Below, piece by piece: positions 1-11,782 of a stretch of DNA of 64,000 nt. The position numbers were made by a program, and so were the translations under genes. Origin of the DNA: Elymus sibiricus (taxonomy: Eukaryota; Streptophyta; Magnoliopsida; Poales; Poaceae); the NCBI GenBank assembly GCA_039707655.1, contig CM077675.1, forward strand, positions 415,585,162 to 415,649,161, given 5' to 3'. Numbering within the stretch: position 1 is the stretch's first letter; each line of letters starts with the position of its first letter. The notes under the pieces are model-generated. The model searched no databases. It saw nothing but the letters and a program-made list of their open reading frames with translations, and was not told the DNA's origin.

Positions 1-850
1 TCAGCACACGAGATCACCGCGATCCCCTTTGTCCATGTACTGATCGTCGTGCTGCACTAGCTACCTATCTACCCCTCCCATCAATCGTCGTCGTTCTCCT
101 TCGCCCTTTTCCTCTTTGCTAGCTAGCTCTGATTCAGCACGGGTGTGTGCTGTGCCGCCGCGTGCCGGTCGCCGTTGCGAGCCTGCGCCACAGTTTGCCA
201 CCTACGACGGCTCGGGTTCATCGTCGACGTGATTCGTTTCGCTGTTGATTATGCAGAATCTCGCTCGGAATATGGCTGTGTGTGTGCATCTCGGTCGCAA
301 TATCGCAAAAATGTGCCGGCGGTGCATTGTGTCGACTGAAAACTTGGATCGTGACTGTCACTAAGCATATGGCTTGAATGCGTAATTCTAGTACTGCAGA
401 GGCCGAGAGGTTCAACCTTCCTTTTTGGAAAAACAAATGCATACTTCCGGTACTGATGGGGGTGGAGATCATGCATCTGGAAGTGGTAACTTTGCCTGTA
501 GAGATAATTCACGTCAAAGAAATTTCGAAAAACATGGCGTCCTACAATCCACTTTTTCTACTAATCTTGTGCCGGAGAATACTAAGATACCTACACTTGA
601 TATAGGGCTAGTGGACACATGGATGCACGCATGTACTCATCACTCACAAACGTGAGCTTTTACTACACCTGGCTCATGGAACTAGCCAAAAGATTGATAA
701 GCCACCACAGATCCGCCTCACTGGTTTTCGTTTCTTGACATTGACCTGCCCCACCCTTACCATCAAAGGAATTTCATCTTGGCAAGAAAGAAAACGACTA
801 CCACTTACATATGTAGGATATAGTTTACTATTAAGACATAGGCAACCAAG
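1..850 (+). other. Unassigned transcript-like sequence, possible host-gene remnant
   Basis: The first 130 bases are pyrimidine-rich, like a plant 5' leader. An open frame of 76 codons runs from 425 to 655 and is rich in Gly, Ser, Asp and Asn. I see no domain, signal peptide or membrane segment in it, and no clear exon structure. It could be the 5' end of a host gene whose other exons lie outside the window, or chance. I do not assign a function. Confidence 0.2.
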
Positions 851-1773
851 CTAGCTAGTGTGTGTTTCATAAGGAATCATGAATCATCCTCTTGCCATTT
901 TTTTGTTATCCAATCTATATTGGATTCTCAACTATGTTATCTCAACGTGATAGTATATATACCTTTATTTATCAGCATTGAGGATTCCTAGCTTTGTTTT
1001 TTTTTGTTTGATCTCCTAAAGTAGTGTAGATTGAGCCAACGACAGCAACTTCGACCAATGTATGCTTTACTTTCCAAAGAGGAAAGAATAAAGCAGGGAC
1101 TACCCAGTAAGACGATGGTGTCAGTTAGCATTACGTTTTGAAGCAGATGTAAAGGAAGACTATTTAACTAGAATTCCAGTGTGTACACACATAATTATTG
1201 TGAGTGGAGAAGCTATCAAACTACTTTTGGTCTTGCAGCATTACTGTAAAGATGTTGATATGTGTAATTAATATATTCTTCTCGTGTCTCAAAGTCTTTG
1301 CAAAACAGCATATTCTTTGCCATACGTATCACAAAATTACACTTCAAATGATTCTCACTCCAGTCAGGACAAATATGGCATGATATGAGTGTGTGCTACG
1401 CATGAAGAGGGGCTAGTCCCTTTGAGCCCTTTGGACGCAAATCAATCTATTCAATACGTTTGATCTGTAGGGTAATATGGCGATAATATTTTTTAGTAAC
1501 TTCAAAATTCATGCAAACTTTTAAGGGGGGTGCAACCAGAAAGTTTCTCCTTTTTCTTGCAGGAAATTCCAATAACATAAAGGTGAATCCATGATTGATT
1601 AATTACATTTCATTTAATTAAACCCACTCTTTGGTCTTAATAATTAAGTATCAAAGTGAATTCATGAGTGCTGAATATGCAAGATGATGTTTCCAATGCT
1701 AGGACATAATTAATCTATTACCTAAAAATCAAGTCATCAAGTAGACGATAATTATATGCATGCAAAAGATTGA
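851..1773. other. AT-rich non-coding stretch
   Basis: This stretch has no long open frame, no terminal repeats and no coding-like composition on either strand. It contains ordinary AT-rich intergenic or intronic sequence. I see no feature to annotate. Confidence 0.5.
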
Positions 1774-1775
1774 TA

Positions 1776-2006
1776 CTCCCTCCGTCACGGTTTAGAAGGC
1801 GTGCTTGGAAATTCTCTTGGACCTAGGTGGTTATTGATTGGATATGAGATGAGCTGAAAAATAGCATTCACACTACACATGCATATAGGAGTAGTACAAC
1901 GGAGTACTAATTAGCTACTAGGAGTAAATGCAATGCGCCCTAAACCTTGTCTATTGTGGAAACGCACGTAAATTTAACTGTGCCTTCTAAACCGTGACGG
2001 AGGGAG
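1776..2006. mobile_element. Stowaway MITE (Tc1/Mariner type), 231 bp
   Basis: The ends form a near-perfect terminal inverted repeat: CTCCCTCCGTCACGGTTTAG on the left and its reverse complement on the right. TA dinucleotides flank it at 1774-1775 and 2007-2008. Ends starting CTCCCTCC, a TA target duplication, short length and absence of coding sequence are the hallmarks of grass Stowaway elements. It would have been moved in trans by a Mariner transposase. The TIRs are well preserved, so the insertion is not very old. Confidence 0.88.
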
Positions 2007-3044
2007 TACATATATAAATCAATATACACTCCTTATTAATTTCAAACGTACATACCCATATGGTCTGCAGACGGTTTATTTACAAACTAACAAATTTGTT
2101 TCATTGATTTCACTGGCAGGTTTCTGTCACAGATTAAAGTGCATGAAGTTCGCATGCATGATTCGGCTTTAGGCCAACTCCAGCGCAGGACCCCATCTTG
2201 TCCGCGTACGTCCGTTTGAGGAAAAACAGACAGATTGCACGACCCAACGCGCAAGAGCATACCCATTTTCTGTCCGTTTCGTGTCGGTTCTGCCCCATTT
2301 CCAGACCAATTTTGATCTGGATTTGAGGCCAAAGCGGACACAGGCGGACGCTTTCTGGGCACTCCTGGTCCGGGCTGTGTCCGTTGCATCTGAGGGCTGG
2401 CCCGCCTGTCATTGAAACGTGAGAGCCTGTAGGATTGAAAGTATGTCTAGAGGGGGGGGGGGGGTGATTAGACTACTTGAGCAAATAAAAATTCTACCTT
2501 TTCTCAATTTTATTTGTTGGCATATTTTAGCGATTATAGCAATTCAAGTACACCCTACACATGCATGTCTAAGAGTATAGCAGCGGAAAGTAACAGCAAT
2601 CATATGTAGTAGAGGGTAGGGAGGAAGATCAAACGCAATTTGGAGACACGAAGATTTTTCCCGTGGAGGGTAACGGTCGCGAGAGTCCACGGAGGGCTCC
2701 ACCCATAAGGGTCCACGAAGTAGCAACCTTGACTATTCCATAACGGCTTCCGTCCACGAAGGACTAGCCTCACTATGGGTAGATCTTCACGAAGTAGGCG
2801 ATCTCCTTGCCCGTACAAACTTCTTGGTTCAACTCCACAACACGAAGTAGGAGGCTCCCAAGGGACACCTAACCAATCTAGGAGGCACCACCCTCCAAAA
2901 GGTAATAGGCTCGGTAATGTCGATGAGCTCCTTACTCTTGTGCTTCAAGATGATAGACTCCTCAACACACAATCACTCTCTCATAGATTTGGCTTTGGTG
3001 GAAGAGATTGATTCACTAGTAGAAAACAGGGCTTTGGTTGAGGC

Positions 3045-3312
3045 CAGGATAAGGGCATTAATCCCGGTTCACTTACGAACCGGGACCAAAGGGTGCACCA
3101 GTCCCGGTTCGTGAGGCCAGGGCGCCGGCCGGGCCTCGGGGGCCATTGGTCCCGGTTCGTCTGACACTTTTGGTCCTGGTTCCAGACACGAACCAGGACC
3201 AATGGGCCTCGCTCCTGGCCCAACACCTTTAGTCCCGGTTGGTGGCTGGAACCGGGACCAAAGGTCGGTCTTCTGTCCCGGTTCTGGCCACCAACTGGGA
3301 CTAAAGATAAGC
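3045..3312. repeat. CACTA left subterminal repeats
   Basis: Several copies of a short motif (CCCGGTT / AACCGGGAC, often inside TAGTCCCGGTTGG) occur in both orientations. In En/Spm elements subterminal repeats bind the element-encoded DNA-binding protein; that role is inferred here. The same motifs recur near the right end and in the middle of the element. Confidence 0.8.
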
Positions 3313-3693
3313 CTATATATACCCCCGCCCCTGCCCGCTCACTCTGTTTTTTGGCCGGCCGGCGTGTGCAGGTGTGTGTTGCTCTAGCTCTCACCTCCTA
3401 TGCACATGAGGTGTTCGATGAAATGCCCGAGCCACACTTAAGCTTTCTCCTCTCCAAGCTTGACCTCCAAGCTCCATTTTCCTCAAGATTTGTCTAGGTT
3501 TGGCGGTCCGTCCTGTCCCGCCCCCGTCCTCACCGCCGTCGATCGCCCGTGCCGATCTCGTCGCCGGCACCACCATGGTGAGCCTCTTGTTCTTATCTTC
3601 TTTCTAAAAGAAAACAAATTCTTACTTGTATGATTTAGATAGATACTTGTACAATTTTCTTACTTTTATTATTGTTTGTTATTATATAGTGCC

Positions 3694-4137
3694 ATGGTTT
3701 TAGTATCTGCCCCCGTCGGCCCTCGTCCTGTCTATGATTCGGATGTGGTATATTATCTTTTATAACCATTTGTTTCATTTAGTGTTTATGACAATTATGC
3801 CGACCAACATGACATCGATGTTTTTATCTAGGAGGTATGTGAACCGGAAATTCAAACCGACCCTCTTGTCGAGAGGTTAAATTTAGTTGAAAAAGAAAAC
3901 AATTACTTGAAGAAAAAATTGAAAAGAATTGAGGAGGAGAAGATGGAATTGGAGTTGCATGTTGCCGATGTCGTCGAAGATCACAAGATCAAGATGGATG
4001 CAATGCGCTTGAAGATTAGAAAGATTAGAAAATATGCCATTCATACTGAGGCTTGGTATCATTATGTCGTTGGATCAATTGGTACCTTAGTTGCGGTTAT
4101 GATCGCATTTGTTGTTGCATTTAAATGTTTTACATAG
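3694..4137 (+). CDS. Small coiled-coil protein with C-terminal membrane segment (CACTA accessory gene)
   Basis: I read two exons, 3694-3747 and 3832-4137, joined in phase 0. The donor is GTATAT at 3748 and the acceptor AG is at 3830-3831. The product would be 119 residues with no internal stop. The middle (about residues 30-85) is highly charged and rich in Lys, Glu and Leu, typical of a coiled coil. The last 25 residues contain a hydrophobic run (VVGSIGTLVAVMIAFVVAF) that should span a membrane or be a tail anchor. It lies about 200 bp upstream of the transposase start on the same strand. A leader with another ATG at 3573 could add an upstream exon. The function is unknown to me; it may be an element-encoded accessory protein. 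It is the only gene in the CACTA element that looks undamaged. Confidence 0.55.
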
Positions 4138-4337
4138 TTTCAATGTATGTTTTAATTAGATGCTCTAGAGAGCTATATGTTGTTCAATGAGAACTATGTA
4201 TGAACTTTATGTATTTATTTTGGTCACTACTGTACTTTGGTTTTAATGTGATGATGAACTTCTATTAATTTGGTCACTTCTCTATTCATGATGTTCTGTA
4301 ATGGTTTTTGATACACTTAATTATATAATGCACGCAG
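4138..4337. other. Spacer between the small gene and the transposase
   Basis: Short AT-rich spacer with no open frame. It ends in TGCACGCAG directly before the ATG at 4338, which could be a splice acceptor. The transposase may therefore have an upstream non-coding exon. Confidence 0.4.
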
Positions 4338-7300
4338 ATGAACCGGCAATGGATGTACGGTGACCGACGCACCTCCGAGTACATTAAGGGCCTGCATAAT
4401 TTTCTCGAAGTGGCTGAGGCAACCAAGCAAAATGGTTTTATGTATTGTCCATGTACTATCTGTGGGAATACGAAGGATTACTCTAACTCAAAAACCCTTC
4501 ACGTCCACCTGCTTGAGAAGGGTTTCATGCCACACTATAATGTTTGGACCAAGCACGGAGAAAGAGGGGTTATGATGGAAGACAACGAAGAAGAAGAGGA
4601 TGATGACAACTATCCGCCCCCTGAATACGGTGATGCTGCAATGGGGGAAGTTGAAGATCAGGAGGAACGAGACGATGTGCCCGATGATGATCTTCGCCGG
4701 GTCATTGTTGATGCAAAGAGACAATGCCAAAGTGAAAGGGAGAAGCTGAAGTTCGATCGCATGTTAGAGGATCACAAAAAAAGGTTGTACCCAAATTGCG
4801 AAGATGACAACACAAAGCTCGGTACCACACTGGAATTGCTGCAATGGAAGGCAGAAATTGGTGTATCTGACAAGGCAATTGAAAAGGTGCTGAAAATAAT
4901 GAAGAATAAGTTCCAAAGGACAACGAATTGCCCGATAGTACATACGAAGCAAACAAGGTTGTCTGCCCTCTAGGATTGGAGGTGCAGAAGATACATGCAT
5001 GCCCTAATGAATGCATCCTCCATCGCGGTGCGTACGAGGATTTGAACGCATGCCCGGTATGCTATGCATTGCGGTATAAGATTAGACGAGATGACCCTGG
5101 TGATGTTGAGGGCCAGCGCACCGGGAAGAGGGTTCCTGCCAAGGTGATGTGGTATGCTCCTATAATACCACGGTTGAAACGTTTGTTCAGAAACAAAGAG
5201 CATGCCAAGTTGATGCGATGGCACAAGGAAGACCGTAAGAAAGACGGGAAGTTGAGAGCACCCGGTGATGAGTCGCAGTGGAGAAAGATCGAGAGAAAGT
5301 GGGGGGACTTTACAGGTGACCCAAGGAACATACGGTTTGGTTTAAGTGCAGATGGCATTAATCCTTTTTGGGAGCAGAGCAGCAAGCATATCACATGGCC
5401 TGTGACTCTATGTATGTATAACTTTCCTCCTTGGTTGTGCATGAAGCGGAAGTTCATTATGATGCCAGTGCTCATCCAAGGCCCTAAGCAACCCGGCAAT
5501 GACATTGATGTGTACCTAAGGCCATTAGTTGATGAACTTTTACAACCGTGGAATGGAAAAGGTGTACGTGTGTGGGATGTGCATGCACAAGAGGAATTTG
5601 ACCTACGAGCGTTGCTGTTTGTAACGATCAATGATTGGCCTGCTCTCAGTAACCTTTCAGGACAGACAAACAAGGGATACCACACATGCACGCACTATTT
5701 AGATGACATCGAAAGTATATATTTGGACAAATGCAGGAAGAATGTGTACCTGGGGTATCGTCGATTTTTTCCGACCAACCATCAATGTCGAAAGAAAGGA
5801 AAGCATTTCAAAGGTGAGGCAGATCACCGGAAGAAGCCCGCCCTCCGTACTGGTGATCACATACTTGATATGGTCAATGATTTACAAGTAATCTTTGGAA
5901 AGGGTCCTGGCGGACTATCTGTTCTGAATGACGCTGAGGGACGCTCACCCATGTGGAAGAAGAAATCTATATTTTGGGACCTACCCTATTGGAAAGACCT
6001 AGAGGTCCGCTCTGCAATCAACGTGATGCACGTGACGAAGAATCTTTGCGTGAACCTGCTAGGCTTCTTGGGAGTGTATGGGAAGACAAAAGATACACCG
6101 GAGGCACGGGAGGACCAGCAACGTGTGCACGAAAAAGACGGCATGGATCCAAAGCAGTATGAAGGTCATGCCAGCTACGCTCTTACCAAAGAAGAGAAGG
6201 AAATCTTCTTTGAATGCCTGCTCAGTATGAAGGCCCCGTCTGGCTTCTCGTCGAATATAAAGGGAATAATAAATATGGCAGAGAAAAAGTTTCAGAACCT
6301 AAAGTCTCATGACTGCCACGTGATTATGACGCAAGTGCTTCCGGTTGCATTGAGGGGGCTTCTACCGGAAAACGTTCGATTAGCCATTGTGAAGCTATGT
6401 GCATTCCTCAATGCAATCTCTGAGAAGGTAATCGATCCAGAAATCCGACCAAGGTTAAAGAGTGATTTGGTGCAATGTCTTGTCAGTTTCGAGCTGGTGT
6501 TCCCACCATCCTTCTTCAATATCATGACGCGCGTCCTAGTTCATCTAGTGGACGAGATTGGCATTCTGGGCCCTGTATTTCTACACAACATGTTCCCCTT
6601 TGAGAGGTTCATGGGAGTCTTAAAGAAATATGTTCGTAGCCGTGCTAGGCCAGAAGGAAGCATCTCCATGGGCCATCAAACAGAGGAAAGCATTGGGTTT
6701 TGTGTTGACTTTATTCCTAACCTTAAGCCGATTGGTCTCCCTCAATCGTGGTATGAGAGGAGACTGACTGGAAAAGGCACGCTAGGGGCGAATTCAATAA
6801 TATGTAGGGACATGCATTCTTGGTCTCAAGCACACTACACTGTTCTACAGAATTCTACCTTGGTGACCCCGTATGTCAATGAACACAAGAATATTCTGCG
6901 CTCCAAACACCCGGAGCAGTGTGACGACTGGATTACATGTGAACACATCAGGACTTTCGGCAGTTGGTTGCAAACACATCTCATGGGTAACACCACTGTT
7001 GCAGATGAGCTGTACTCGTTGGCCAGGGGACCATCTTCGACTGTATGTATGTATAAGTGCAGATGGCGTTAATCCTTTTGGGGAGCAAAGCAGCAAGCAT
7101 ATCACATGGCCTGTGACTCTATGTATGTATAACCTTCCTCCTTGGTTGTGCATGAAGCGGAAGTTCATTATGATGCCAGTGCTCATCCAAGGCCCTAAGC
7201 AACCCGGCAATGACATTGATGTGTACCTGAGGCCAATAGTTGATGAACTTTTACAACCGTGGAATGGAAAAGGTGTACGTGTGTGGGATGCGCATGCACA

Positions 7301-9336
7301 AGAGGAATTTGACCTACGAGCGTTGCTGTTTGTAACCATCAATGATTGGCCTACTCTCAGTAACCTTTCTGTTCAGACAAACAAGGGATACCACGCATGC
7401 ACGCACTGTTTAGATGACACCAAAAGTATATATTTGGACAAATGCAGGAAGAATGTGTACCTGGGGTATCGTCGATTTCTTCCGACCAACCATCAATGTC
7501 GAAAGAAAGGAAAGCATTTCAAAGGTGACGCAGATCACCGGAAGAAGCCCGCCCTCCGTACTGGTGATCACATACTTGATATGGTCAATGATTTACAAGT
7601 AATCTTTGGAAAGGGTCCTGGCGGACTATCTGTTCCGAATGACGCTGAGGGACGCGCACCCATGTGGAAGAAGAAATCTATATTTTGGGACCTACCCTAT
7701 TGGAAAGACCTAGAGGTCCGCTCTGCAATCGACGTGATGCACGTGACGAAGAATCTTTGCGTGAACCTGCTAGGCTTCTTGGGAGTGTATGGGAAGACAC
7801 AAGATACACCGGAGGCACGGGAGGACAAGCAACGTGTGCACGAAAAAGACAGCATGAATCCAAAGCAGTATGAAGGTCCTGCCAGCTACGCTCTTACCAA
7901 AGAAGAGAAGGAAATCTTCTTTGAATGCTTGCTCAGTATGAAGGTCCCGTCTGGCTTCTCGTCGAATATAAAGGGAATAATAAATATGGCAGAGAAAAAG
8001 TTTCAGAACCTAAAGTCTCATGACTGCCACGTGATTATGACGCAACTGCTTCCGGTTGCATTGAGGGGGATTCTACCGGAAAACGTTCGATTAGCCATTG
8101 TGAAGCTATGTGCATTCCTCAATGCAATCTCTCAGAAGGTAATCGATCCAGAAATCCTACCAAGGTTAAAGAGTGATTTGGTGCAATGTCTTGTCAGTTT
8201 CGAGCTGGTGTTCCCACCATCCTTCTTCAATATCATGAAGCACGTCCTAGTTCATCTAGTGGACGAGATTGGCATTCTGGGCCATGTATTTCTACACAAC
8301 ATGTTCCCCTTTGAGAGGTTCATGGGAGTCTTAAAGAAATATGTTCGTAACCGTGCTAGGCCAGAAGGAAGCATCTCCATGGGCCATCAAACAGAGGAAA
8401 GCATTGGGTTTTGTGTTGACTTTATTCCTAACCTTAAGCCGATTGGTCTCCCTCAATCGTGGTATGAGAGGAGACTGACTGGAAAAGGCACGCTAGGAGC
8501 GAATTCAATAATATGTAGGGACGGGCATTCTTGGTCTCAAGCACACTACACTGTTCTACAGAATTCTACCTTGGTGACCCCGTATGTCAATGAACACAAG
8601 AATATTCTGCGCTCCAAACACCTAGAGCAGTGTGACGACTGGATTACATGTGAACACATCAGGACTTTCGGCAGTTGGTTGCAAACACATCTCATGGGTA
8701 ACACCACTGTTGCAGATGAGCTGTACTCGTTGGCCAGGGGACCATCTTCGACTGTATTGACTTACAAAGGGTACGAGATAAATGGGAATACATTTTACAC
8801 GATCGCCCAAGATCAAAAGAGCACCAACCAAAACAGTGGTGTCCGCTTTGATGCAGCAACCAACAGGGGAAATGACACATATTATGGTTACATAGTGGAC
8901 ATATGGGAACTAGACTATGGACATGATTTTAAGGTCCCTTCGTTTCGGTGCAAATGGGTCAATCTGTGTACAGGTAGACCCGCAGTACGAAATGACAACA
9001 GTGGATCTGAACAATCTTGGGTACATAGATGAACCATTCGTCCTAGTCAATGATGTGGCGTAGGTTTTCTATGTGAAGGACATGTCTACCAAACTGAGAA
9101 AACGAAAAGATAAGGAAGCAAATACATCATACGATGAGCCAAAGCGCCACATAGTTCTTTCAGGGAAAAGAAACATCGTGGGAGTGGAGGGCAAGACAGA
9201 CATGTCTGAAGATTATGAAAAGTTTCATGAAATTCCTCCCTTCAAAGTGAAGGCTGACCCAAGCACCCTGTTAAACGATGAAGATTATCCATGGTTACGG
9301 CGCAATAAGCAAGGGACACATGCGAAGAAAAAGTGA
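4338..9336 (+). pseudogene. tnp2-type CACTA transposase, disrupted
   Basis: This encodes the cut-and-paste transposase of the element. Domains in order: transposase-associated N-terminal domain with a CPCTIC zinc-like motif (4338 to about 4580); tnp2 catalytic family domain (from about 4930); DUF4218-type domain (about 6310-6700); DUF4216-type C-terminal domain (about 8760-9062). Damage is clear. A 1-nt frameshift lies near 4914 at a C run. A 1,711-bp tandem duplication repeats the catalytic and DUF4218 parts out of frame. A second frameshift lies near 8963, and a TAG at 9061-9063 lies in the last coding part (9064-9336). The first copy also has Tyr where the second has Cys in a CTHC motif near 5695. 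No transposase can be made from this copy. Confidence 0.9.
5343..8764 (+). repeat. 1,711-bp tandem duplication inside the transposase
   Basis: Sequence from about 5343 to 7045 recurs at 7054 to 8756 with a constant offset of 1,711 bp and no indels that I can see. Copies differ by scattered substitutions. The junction near 7046-7053 contains a few extra bases (TGTATGTA) not seen at the end of the second copy. The offset is not a multiple of three, so the two copies are read in different frames. Confidence 0.93.
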
Positions 9337-9420
9337 AGACTTTCTCTTCACAACTATTCTGATGATGGCTTTGATCTAGAATATCACTGCAGTTATATGT
9401 CAAGAAATGAAATGCCTTTT

Positions 9421-10777
9421 GTAACAGATGAGTTTTCGTCTGAAACCCTGATACTTCGAAAGATATTGTTCATTTTGTACACGAAGTTCATCCAGTTTTT
9501 GCCGTAACCCTCTCAACTTTTTAGCACATGCTATGTGGGTGAAATGATGATACCATGCCAACTTTCAACCATTTCAGAATTCATTTGCAGTGCTTTTCAA
9601 TTCAGGGTCATCTTAGCTCAAAATAAATGATGAAATGCATGAAAAATAGCAAATGAAGTCAGAAAAGGTTTGAAAAGTGATGATGTGGCTTTGAATGGTG
9701 CATATTGAATGCATAAAAAGTCTTGAGTTCAAATATGTTTAAAAAATTGAAATCCTTTTGTAACAGATGAGTTTTCGTCTGAAACCCTGATACTTCGAAA
9801 GAGATTGTTCAGTTTGTACACGAAGTGCATCCAGTTTTTTCCGTAACCCTCTCAACTTTTTAGCACATGCTATGTGGGTGAAATGATGATACCATGCCAA
9901 CTTTCAACCATTTCAGAGTTCATTTGCAGTGCTTTTCAATTCAGGGTCATCTTAGCTCAAAATAAATCATGAAATGCATGAAAAATAGCAAATGAAGTCA
10001 GAAAAGGTTTGAAAAGTTATGATGTGGCTTTGAATGGTGCATATTGAATGCAGAAAAAGTCTTGAGTTCAAATAAGTTTAAAAAATTGAAATCCTTTTGT
10101 AACAGATGAGTTTTCGTCTGAAACCCTGATACTTCGAAAGAAATTGTTCAGTTTGTACACGAAGTGCATCCAGTTTTTGCCGTAACCCTCTCAACTTTTT
10201 AGCACATGCTATGTGGGTGAAATGATGATACCATGCCAACTTTCAACCATTTCAGAGTTCATTTGCAGTGCTTTTCAATTCAGGGTCATCTTAGCTCAAA
10301 ATAAATCATGAAATGCATGAAAAATAGCAAATGAAGTCAGAAAAGGTTTGAAATGTGATGATGTGGCTTTGAATGGTGCATATTGAATGCAGAAAAAGTC
10401 TTGAGTTCAAATATGGTTAAAAAATTGAAATCCTTTTGTAACAGATGAGTTTTCGTCCAAAACCCTGACACTTCGAAAGAGATTGTCCAGTTCGTACACG
10501 AAGTGCATCCAGTTTTTGCCGTAACCCTCTCAACTTTTTAGCACATGCTATGTGGGTGAAATGATGATACCATGCCAACTTGCAACCATTTCAGAGTTCA
10601 TTTGCAGTGCTTTTCAATTCAGGGTCATTTTAGCTCAAAATAAATCATGAAATGCATGAAAAATAGCAAATGAAGTCAGAAAAGGTTTGAAAAGTGATGA
10701 TGTGTATTTGAATGGTGCATATTGAAGGGTTGAAAAAGTCTTGAGTTAAAATATGTTTAAAAAATTGAAATCCCTTT
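9421..10777 (+). repeat. Four 339-bp tandem repeats
   Basis: Unit starts fall at 9421, 9760, 10099 and 10438, giving periods of 339, with a fifth partial start at 10778. Each unit contains GTAACAGATGAGTTTTCGTC near its start and TAGCACATGCTATGTGGG about 110 bases in. The copies are highly similar. The block separates the two large gene regions of the CACTA element. No open frame is conserved through it. Confidence 0.93.
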
Positions 10778-10981
10778 GTAATAGACGTGTTTTCGTCCGA
10801 TCAAAGTTATTTAACTTAATATTATATAAAATTTATGCAACTAAAATTATCAAATTTATTTTTGTTAAAAACTTTAATAGCAAAAAGAATATTCATAAAG
10901 TATTTTTTGTTAAGAACTTTTAATATGCAAAAAAATAACATAAAAAAATAGCAAAAGTCAACATATATGCGCTTATAGGGA

Positions 10982-11035
10982 AAATTCGACCTAAATTCAA
11001 AGTGCATACTACCACTTTGAATTTAGGTCGAATTT
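10982..11035. repeat. Perfect 23-bp inverted repeat with 8-nt loop
   Basis: The left arm 10982-11004 and right arm 11013-11035 are exact reverse complements; the arm begins AAATTCGACCTAAATTC. The loop is CATACTAC. It follows a very AT-rich stretch (10800-10980) and precedes the internal copy of the subterminal repeats. It could extrude as a cruciform or fold as an RNA hairpin. Confidence 0.93.
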
Positions 11036-11154
11036 CCTGTATAAGGGCATCTATTTTCACTTTGAGAGGAACTCAACAAGGCAGAGAGGGGCGGGCTTAT
11101 AAACCGGTGCGAGCACCTCTCGCTTGGCGAGGTGGGACTAAACTCCCACCACAC

Positions 11155-11410
11155 CCAGGACCAACCCTTTAGTCCCGGTTGAAGGCTCCAACCGGGACCA
11201 ATGCCATCCTTTCGTCCCAGTTGGTGCCACTAACCGGGACCAATGCCACCCTTTAGTCCCGGTTGGTGCCACCAACCGGGACCAAAGGTCACTGCTTCCC
11301 GCCCTTTGGGCTACTAAAATTGACCTTTAGTCCCGGTTGGTGGCACCAACCAGGACGAAAGGGGGGCATTAGTCCCGGTTGGAGCCACCAACCGGGACCA
11401 AAGGTGTTCG
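11155..11410. repeat. Internal cluster of CACTA subterminal-type repeats
   Basis: At least six TAGTCCCGGTTGG / CCAACCGGGAC motifs occur in both orientations, as at the element ends. They lie immediately upstream of a TATA-like sequence near 11413 and the GC-rich leader of the second gene. This position suggests a promoter that could be bound by the element's own DNA-binding protein. Alternatively it is the fossil end of another CACTA element. Confidence 0.8.
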
Positions 11411-11412
11411 CA

Positions 11413-11782
11413 TATAAGGCGGGACTTGTCGAATTCTCCCCCAACCTCTCCCATTCGCCCCGATGCCGACGCCCTGCCCCGACGCCGCCAGGCTGCCGGA
11501 GCTCGCTGCCGCCCCCGAACCCGTCCTCGTCGTCGCCGCCGCCCCCGAGCCCATCCTCGTCGTCGCCGCCGCCCCCGAGCCCATTCGCCCCGACGCCGAC
11601 GCCCTGCCCCGAGCCTATAAGGCGGGACTTGTCGAATTCTCCCCCAACCTCTCCCATTCGCCCCGACGCCGATGCCCTGCCCCGACGCCGCCAGGCTGCC
11701 GGAGCTCGCTGCCGCCCCCGAACCCGTCCTCGTCGTCGCCACCGCCCCCGAGCCCGTCCTAACTGCCGCCCCCGAGCCTGTC
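11413..11782 (+). repeat. 203-bp duplicated leader region with TATA-like start
   Basis: Sequence starting ATAAGGCGGGACTTGTCG at about 11414 recurs at about 11617 with an offset of 203 bp. Each copy has TATAAGG followed by a C-rich stretch with GACGCC and CCCGAGCCC repeats. It looks like a duplicated core promoter plus first-exon region of the second CACTA gene. Confidence 0.8.

Noticed and set aside
2087..2412. Minus-strand frames of about 100 codons
   Set aside because: They overlap the left arm of the TIR element and have no domain.
9421..10777. CRISPR array
   Set aside because: Repeats are 339 bp and contiguous with no spacers, in a plant transposon.
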